Below, piece by piece: positions 58,606 to 64,000 of a DNA stretch of 64,000 nucleotides. Origin of the DNA: Romanomermis culicivorax (lineage: Eukaryota > Nematoda > Enoplea > Mermithida > Mermithidae). The notes under the pieces were generated by a model, which saw only the letters and a program-made list of their open reading frames with translations, was not told the origin of the DNA and made no database searches. The stretch is from assembly GCA_963922205.1 (NCBI GenBank), contig CAWUHX010000087.1, positions 372,001 through 436,000 of the forward strand, read 5' to 3'. How positions within the stretch are numbered: the first letter of the stretch is position 1; each line of letters starts with the position of its first letter. Both the position numbers and the translations under genes were made by a program.

Positions 58606-59407
58606 CAGCGTTTTTTTTGTGCACGGACATTTGTGCCAATTGGCACTAGAAGCCAAAAAAAATTTCTGCCACTGGCACAAAAATTTTTTTTACTAGAAAT
58701 ATACTGGAAATTGCGGAGAAAATTAATGCCAGAGGTTCGATAAAAGCCCGTTTAAAACTCATTATTTTTTGGAAAAATCGTGCCCAACCTATTTTTCAGC
58801 TAAACCATGTCAGTCAGATAAAAAAAACTGTGCAAGAAAATAGTTCACGACGACTCTAAAACAAATGGAATGCTGACACAATTTAAATAAATTTAGATTT
58901 TCAGGGAGTTCAAATCGATTCGATTTTTGACTACGAATATGAATTATCTATAAGAGAAAAATAAAGCCGAAAATTGTGTAAATTCTGGGTCGAAATATTG
59001 TACTATTACCAACGATATCGATTTTTCTATTTGAATCAATCAAACAGAAAAAGTAAGAATTTCAGCTTTGAATCCGATCAATTAACAGAGAATATTCAGA
59101 ACTTCTTCTCATTCATCAGTCATTGACAGCTATAAAGTTTGCTGCAACGATACTAATACACTGTTCGACAGAGAAATCGTTCCCATTGGGGTCAAATATA
59201 TATGAATAGGAAATATGATTCATTGACTTCGGCGCGGAGCGCCGAGAAATTTTTCCATTTTCAGCTCCTAAAACGTCCAAAAATTAAGGAAATTTAATGT
59301 TTGACCAGCCAAAAATTTTGTGCCAATTGGCACAAGCGCTCAAAATTTTTTGTGCCATTCCAAATTTTTTGTGCCAAAAAACCATGTTTTGGCACAAAAA
59401 AACACTG
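58606..59407. mobile_element. X hAT-like element, copy 3 (802 bp)
   Basis: Ends CAGCGTTTTTTTTGTGC and CAAAAAAACACTG with a perfect 8-bp duplication TTTTATAG (58598-58605, 59408-59415). This sets the boundaries of the X family. It retains the site that is empty of the C MITE. Confidence 0.93.
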
Positions 59408-59490
59408 TTTTATAGACTTTTTGTCATGAAGTTTTCCATTGTCTTTTCGGCTTCCTCCTTCGTAGCAACTATTAAAGATTGGATTAGGAT

Positions 59491-60338
59491 CAGCGTTTTT
59501 TTTGTGCACGGACATTTGTGCCAATTGGCACAAGGGGCCAAAAAAATTTGTGCCAATGGCACAAAAATTTTTTTTTTACTAGAGACATACTGAAAACTGC
59601 GGAAAAGTTTTGGGCCAAAGGTTTGATAAAAAGTTAACGTTTAACGCATTAATTTTTTGTAAAATCGTGCCCAACCTATTTTTCAGCTAACCATGTCAGT
59701 GAGAAAAGAAAAAAACTGTGCAACAAAATAGTTCACGAAATCCCAAAAAGAAATGGAATGCTGTGACAATTCAAATAGCTATAGAATTGTTCAGGAAGTT
59801 CAAATTGATTCAATTTTTCGACTACGAACGAATATCTAATGTTATGTATATTTAACAACCATGTAAAGACTACAGAAAATAAGGTAGAAAATCGTGTCAA
59901 TTTTCGATCGAAACATTGTACTATTATCAACGATATCGACTTTTCTATTTGAATCAATCAAACACAAAAAAGAATATCAGGTTTAAATCCGAATCTGACT
60001 GAATGAAGAGAGAATATTCAGAATTTCTTTTCACTCATCAGTATATAGTTTGTTAGCCTATAAAGTTTGCTGCAACGATACTAATACACTGTTCGAAGAG
60101 AAGTCGTTTGCGTTCGGGTCAAATATACGAATGGGAAATATTATATTCATTGATTCGGCGCAAAGCGCCGAAAAAATTTTTGCATTTTCAGCCCCTAAAA
60201 CGTCTAAAAATCAAGGAAATTTAATGTTTGACCAGTCAAAAAATTTGTGCCAATTGGCACAAACGCTCAAAATTTTTTGTGCCATTCTAAATTTTTTTTA
60301 TGCCAAAAAATATGTTTTGGCACAAAAAAAAAACACTG
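59491..60338. mobile_element. X hAT-like element, copy 4 (848 bp)
   Basis: Same ends and interior as copy 3, with GGCGC-AAA-GCGCC near 60157. No duplication is seen; the right side abuts the foldback element. Confidence 0.8.
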
Positions 60339-60342
60339 TTTG

Positions 60343-60836
60343 GGGGGTAAATTACGGATGGTGGTGGCCCACGCCGAAATTTCTCTGACGCCCGGTTTTT
60401 GGGGGGTTTTCATGATGAAGGGAAGAAAAAACAAGCGAAATTATGCATGGGAAAAACGCCAAAGCGAAGTTATGGGAAAAAATTTGCATAATTATTATGC
60501 AGTGTGACAGACTAGCGATTAGACATTAATTTTTCCTTTAAAATTTTCCTTAGGCTTAGGCTTAGCGTACAGCAGCTGAGCCCGAAGGGCGCAGCGCTGT
60601 TGAGGCTCTTCCAAATGAAGTTGTTTAGTTAAAATAGTACCAAGGGTCTTAAAGGAATTCTCTCTAATTTTGACACTGCATAATAATTGTGCAAATTTTT
60701 TCCCCATAACTTCGCTTTGGCGCTTTTCCCATGCATAATTTCGTTTGTTCTTTCTTCCCTTCATCATGAAAAACCCCCAAAAACCGGGCGTCAGAGAAAT
60801 TTCGGCGTCGTGGCCACCGTCATCTGTAAAAACTCC
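60343..60836. mobile_element. E-family foldback element with ~160-bp inverted arms
   Basis: Arms at about 60343-60510 and 60672-60836 are near-perfect inverses. Both give the same short peptide (MMKGRKNKRNYAWEKRQSEV) on opposite strands, which is a consequence of the inversion. The core (TTAGGCTTAGGC, GCGCAGCGCTGTTGAGGCTC) matches the E element at 57903, but the arms do not. Confidence 0.8.
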
Positions 60837-60954
60837 ATTTGGGTATGGTTCCCATCGTGGAAAAAAATTTTGGGGACTTTAAAATCGAAAAAGATGCGTT
60901 TTGGTGAACTTAAAAAGGTACATTTGGGGAAAAATAATCCATCAAATTAGTACA

Positions 60955-61600
60955 AAATTGGTGAATGTGATCTTGATGCTGTCACTGAAATGAAAGATCT
61001 TGATGTTTATGTTGATGAAAAACTCAGTTTTGTTCGGCACTGTGATTACATGATCAAGAAGGCTTCTAGGGTATCAAATCTAATTTTTAAATGTTTCAAC
61101 TCAAATATAGGTGAATTAAAAATCAGGGCATTTAAAACTTACTGTTCGCCCAATCCTTGAGTATGGTAGTCCTATTTGGAATCCACATCTAATGGGTGAA
61201 ATACAAAGGGTAGAGAAAGATCAGAGGTAGTTCACATAACAATTATATGGTTTAAACTCTCGGAATTATCAAGAAAGATTGGAGTCCGCCAATCTGCATT
61301 CTCTTGAATTTAGGAGAACTATAACTGATTTATGCTATGTTTATTCTATAATCTGTAACATAGTTTTGGACTCAAATAATTTTTTTGTATACAGTAATTT
61401 TAATTATCGTGTTAACAACCCATATAAATTATATAAGTCAAAATTTCGTACACGATTACTCGAAAAAGATTTTTGTAATAGATATATTGATTCATGGAAT
61501 ATGTTACCTAGTCATGTTACATCTGCTGTTAATGTTCATGTATTTAAAAAAATGATGCATTGCATTTTTGAGCTTATATCTGTGCGATACTAATCGCCTT
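60955..61600 (+). pseudogene. LINE fragment, 3' part of RT ORF
   Basis: The broken frame reads DLDVYVDEKLSFVRHCDYM, KKASRVSNLIFK, ILEYGSPIWNPH, then an open frame 61279-61593 ending in WNMLPSHV and a stop. This matches the C-terminal region of the LINE at 62253-63822 and the fragment at 46481-47075. At least two frameshifts. Confidence 0.8.
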
Positions 61601-61790
61601 TAAGCTCGTGATAATATTTTTTTCTTTATTCTTTTCCGAATTTATTTTTTCTAATGACAAATAAATTATCTAAAAATCTCTAAATTTTCCGGTGCTTCGC
61701 GCCGGTCATGGCTATACTGATCACTATTTTCTATCAGGCCGCGGCTGTTGGCATATCTAATTCGGCTTTTACTAATTAATGCTCTACAGT
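61601..61790. other. LINE 3' tail region with the shared hairpin
   Basis: Contains GGTGCTTCGCGCC (near 61690), a relative of the hairpin in the hAT-like elements. Confidence 0.4.
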
Positions 61791-62252
61791 TTGAAATAAA
61801 ATGAAATGAATGGATTTATTACTTGCATTAGAAAAAATAAACAACGGTGACAGTCAATGGAAATAAATATGATTTGAGTGGTAATTACAAAGAAAAGAAA
61901 AAAAAAATACAAAATTGTTACTAATAGTAAACAAAATGCGAAAAAACCATATTAAAGATGTGACGATAGGCGAAAAATGATTACAGTAAATCATGCTGCA
62001 AGTAATAGGGAGCGGCGGTTACTATGCCTAACAGAAACTAACGCGCCCCCCCAAGATACCTTGAAAAATCTATTTTTTGAGACCATAGTTTTAAAGGCCT
62101 GTAGATTGGAAAAAAACTAATAACATCATTTGGGATGTCGTTCCATATGTTTTACATATCTGTTGGAGAAATCATAAAGCCTTGCATTTGTTTTGGCTTT
62201 ACCAGTAATCAGTTTGTAGTCATTTTTACATCGAGTACAGTCAGAACTGCTG
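61790..62252 (-). other. Probable 3' UTR of the minus-strand LINE
   Basis: Non-coding, A-rich on the element strand. It lies between the RT stop and an AATAAATCC-containing tail near 61805. Confidence 0.45.
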
Positions 62253-63822
62253 CTAATAAAAAAAATCTGATGGTTTAAGGCAGGATTGGTTCTTAAAGAT
62301 TTGGAACATGAGATTTAATGCAGATAACAGTCGATGAACTTCTGGGCGTTCTATACCCAACTTTGATAAGCGCTGGTCATAGGAAAGTTCACACTTAAAA
62401 CCAAAAATTGGCTTAGTAGACCTCCTCTGAACATTTTCAACTAAGTCGATATCAGAAGCATAATAGGGATTCCAAACAGTGGAACAATACTCTAATATTG
62501 GTCTAACATAAACTGCAAAGGGCATGGATAAGATTAGAGGCGTTACGAGAAGTAAATGTTTTCATTATCAAATAGCTCCGTTGGTAAGCCTTTTTAATTA
62601 TATGATTGAGGTGATCCCTGAAATTTAAGTTTTGCGAGATAAGTATACCAAGATCTCTAACGTATGGATTGTTTCTGGGAAGAACAGAATTACCCATTGT
62701 GTAATTGTATTTTGGATTTGAAGAACCCAAATATAGAACAGTACTTTTTTCAGCAGAAATTTCTAATTGCCATTTTTTGGACCAACCAAAAATTTGATCA
62801 AGATCATCTTGGAGGATACGTTTGTTTCTGGAACAATTAAAGATCTTAACATCATCAGCAAAAAGATAGATATCAGATTTTAGATTGTCAGGGAGATCAT
62901 TGATGAATAACAAGAAAAGTGTAGGACCTAGAAGCACTACCCTGAGGAACACCACTAGAGACGGGAGCAAACTGAGAAGTGACATTATTGATACAGACTC
63001 TCTGGGTCCGATTTGAGAGGAAATCTAAGATCCACTTTTCAAGAAAGCCTGAGATACCATAGGTTTTTCAATTTAAGCATCAATTTTTTGTAAGAAACAG
63101 AATCAAAGGCTTTCTTGAAATCAATGTAAATTGAGTCGATTGGCAAGCCGGAATCGATGTGTTTGGTCCATACATTCTTGCATTGAAGTAATTGTGTTTC
63201 ATAAGATTTTGTTGGGAGGAAACCAAACTGGCATGGAGTTAAGAGAGAATTATTTCTCAAATAAAACATGATAGAGGAGTTAATGATACTTTCCATAATC
63301 TTGCAAGGGACACTGCACAAAGAGATAGGCCGATAGTTAGAAGGAAGGGCAGGGTCGCCTTTTTTGAATACAGGAACAATGTTGGCCTTTTTCCACAATA
63401 AGGGGAGTGATCCAGTTCTGAAAGAAACTTCAAAAATATGTGAGAGTGGTTCAGCCAAACAGGCAGAAAGTTTCTTCAGGAAATAGGTACACAAACCATC
63501 CGGGCCTAGAGCTAGAGAGGGTTTTAATTTTCTGAAGTGCTATACCAACCAAGTCTACTGTGAATGAAACCGATGAAATTTTGGAAGTTGTTCTGGGGAG
63601 GATATTAAGAGTCGAGTCATCATCATGAGTAAAAATTGAACTAAAATATTCATTGAAAAGTGTACACTTTTGAAAATCATCAAGAATGATAGTGTCAATG
63701 TTACTTACTAAAGGGGGGATAGTTTTCTTAGATTGAATTTTAGAGTTGACAAATTTGAAAAATGATTTGGGGTCAGATTTTTTGATCAGATTTTGCTCAA
63801 TATCCACCTGATGAGAAAGCAT
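62253..63822 (-). pseudogene. CR1/Jockey-type LINE reverse transcriptase, frameshifted, runs off the window
   Basis: Four overlapping minus-strand frames code one RT: upstream DDFQKCTLFNEYFSSIF, then ANIVPVFKKGDPALPSNYRPISL, IYIDFKKAFDSV, GPTLFLLFINDLP, the catalytic FADD in YLFADDVKIF, EKSTVLYLG, and C-terminal ILEYCSTVWNP. Frame changes near 63480, 63040-62960 and 62520 disrupt it. The upstream endonuclease would lie beyond the window. The RT motifs are certain, the clade only likely. Confidence 0.88.
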
Positions 63823-63982
63823 CAGTGTTTTTACACACTTACAATGAATTTGGTACTTTGACTTGTCAGTAGGTAATTTTGTTTGTTTTATACCTTTCCC
63901 AAAGTCTTAGTTTTTTGGTGAGAGATTTCCGAATGTTGTTTGGATAACGTGTTTTAAACTTTTTTGGTTTAAAAACAGGGAC

Positions 63983-64000
63983 NNNNNNNNNNNNNNNNNN
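63983..64000. other. Assembly gap (N)
   Basis: 18 N bases at the window end. Confidence 0.99.

Noticed and set aside
60247..60767. Conserved peptide starting MMKGRKNK on both strands.
   Set aside because: It is the same DNA in the two inverted arms of a foldback element, so the similarity does not show coding.

Overview
This is a stretch of nuclear DNA from an animal, very probably an invertebrate. The clade cannot be fixed from the sequence alone. The evidence is an intron-rich Src-family tyrosine kinase gene with GT..AG splice sites, a eukaryotic tRNA-Asp gene, and a very high density of animal-type transposons (Ty3/Gypsy, Merlin, many hAT-like elements, a Harbinger-like MITE, CR1/Jockey-like LINEs). 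The host DNA is AT-rich. The large retroelement is clearly richer in GC and stands out as a later arrival.

Layout. Positions 1-6.5 kb hold two of three recognisable exons of a small unidentified minus-strand gene. The intron between them is almost filled by a 4.8-kb element with long inverted arms. Positions 7.4-23.6 kb hold one full-length Ty3/Gypsy element with 1.4-kb LTRs that differ by only about 12 substitutions and a 4-bp target duplication, so it is young. It lies in another intron of the same small gene. Positions 24.8-37.3 kb hold a ten-exon, minus-strand Src-family kinase (myristoylation site, SH3, SH2, kinase, C-terminal regulatory tyrosine). A tRNA-Asp gene sits in one of its introns, 19 bp from the next exon. 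Positions 37.3-42.5 kb are AT-rich and mostly featureless. From 42.5 kb to the end there are nested DNA transposons: hAT-like elements with 8-bp duplications, three copies of a ~200-bp MITE, a Merlin element with 250-bp inverted repeats and an almost intact transposase, foldback elements, and LINE fragments. A minus-strand LINE runs into the terminal Ns.

The most unusual object is the Gypsy element. Its order is gag - unknown Pro/Ala-rich ORF - envelope-like glycoprotein - protease-like domain 1 - Ser/Arg linker - protease 2 - RT - RNase H - integrase. The envelope segment sits in frame upstream of pol, where known errantiviruses and retroviruses have it downstream. The 3.6-kb leader carries a regular array of about 12 TGACGTC boxes spaced about 65 bp apart.

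A second theme is a set of hAT-like elements that share an internal core and a GGCGC-GAA-GCGCC hairpin. Each subfamily has its own palindromic word at its ends, suggesting changing transposase recognition.
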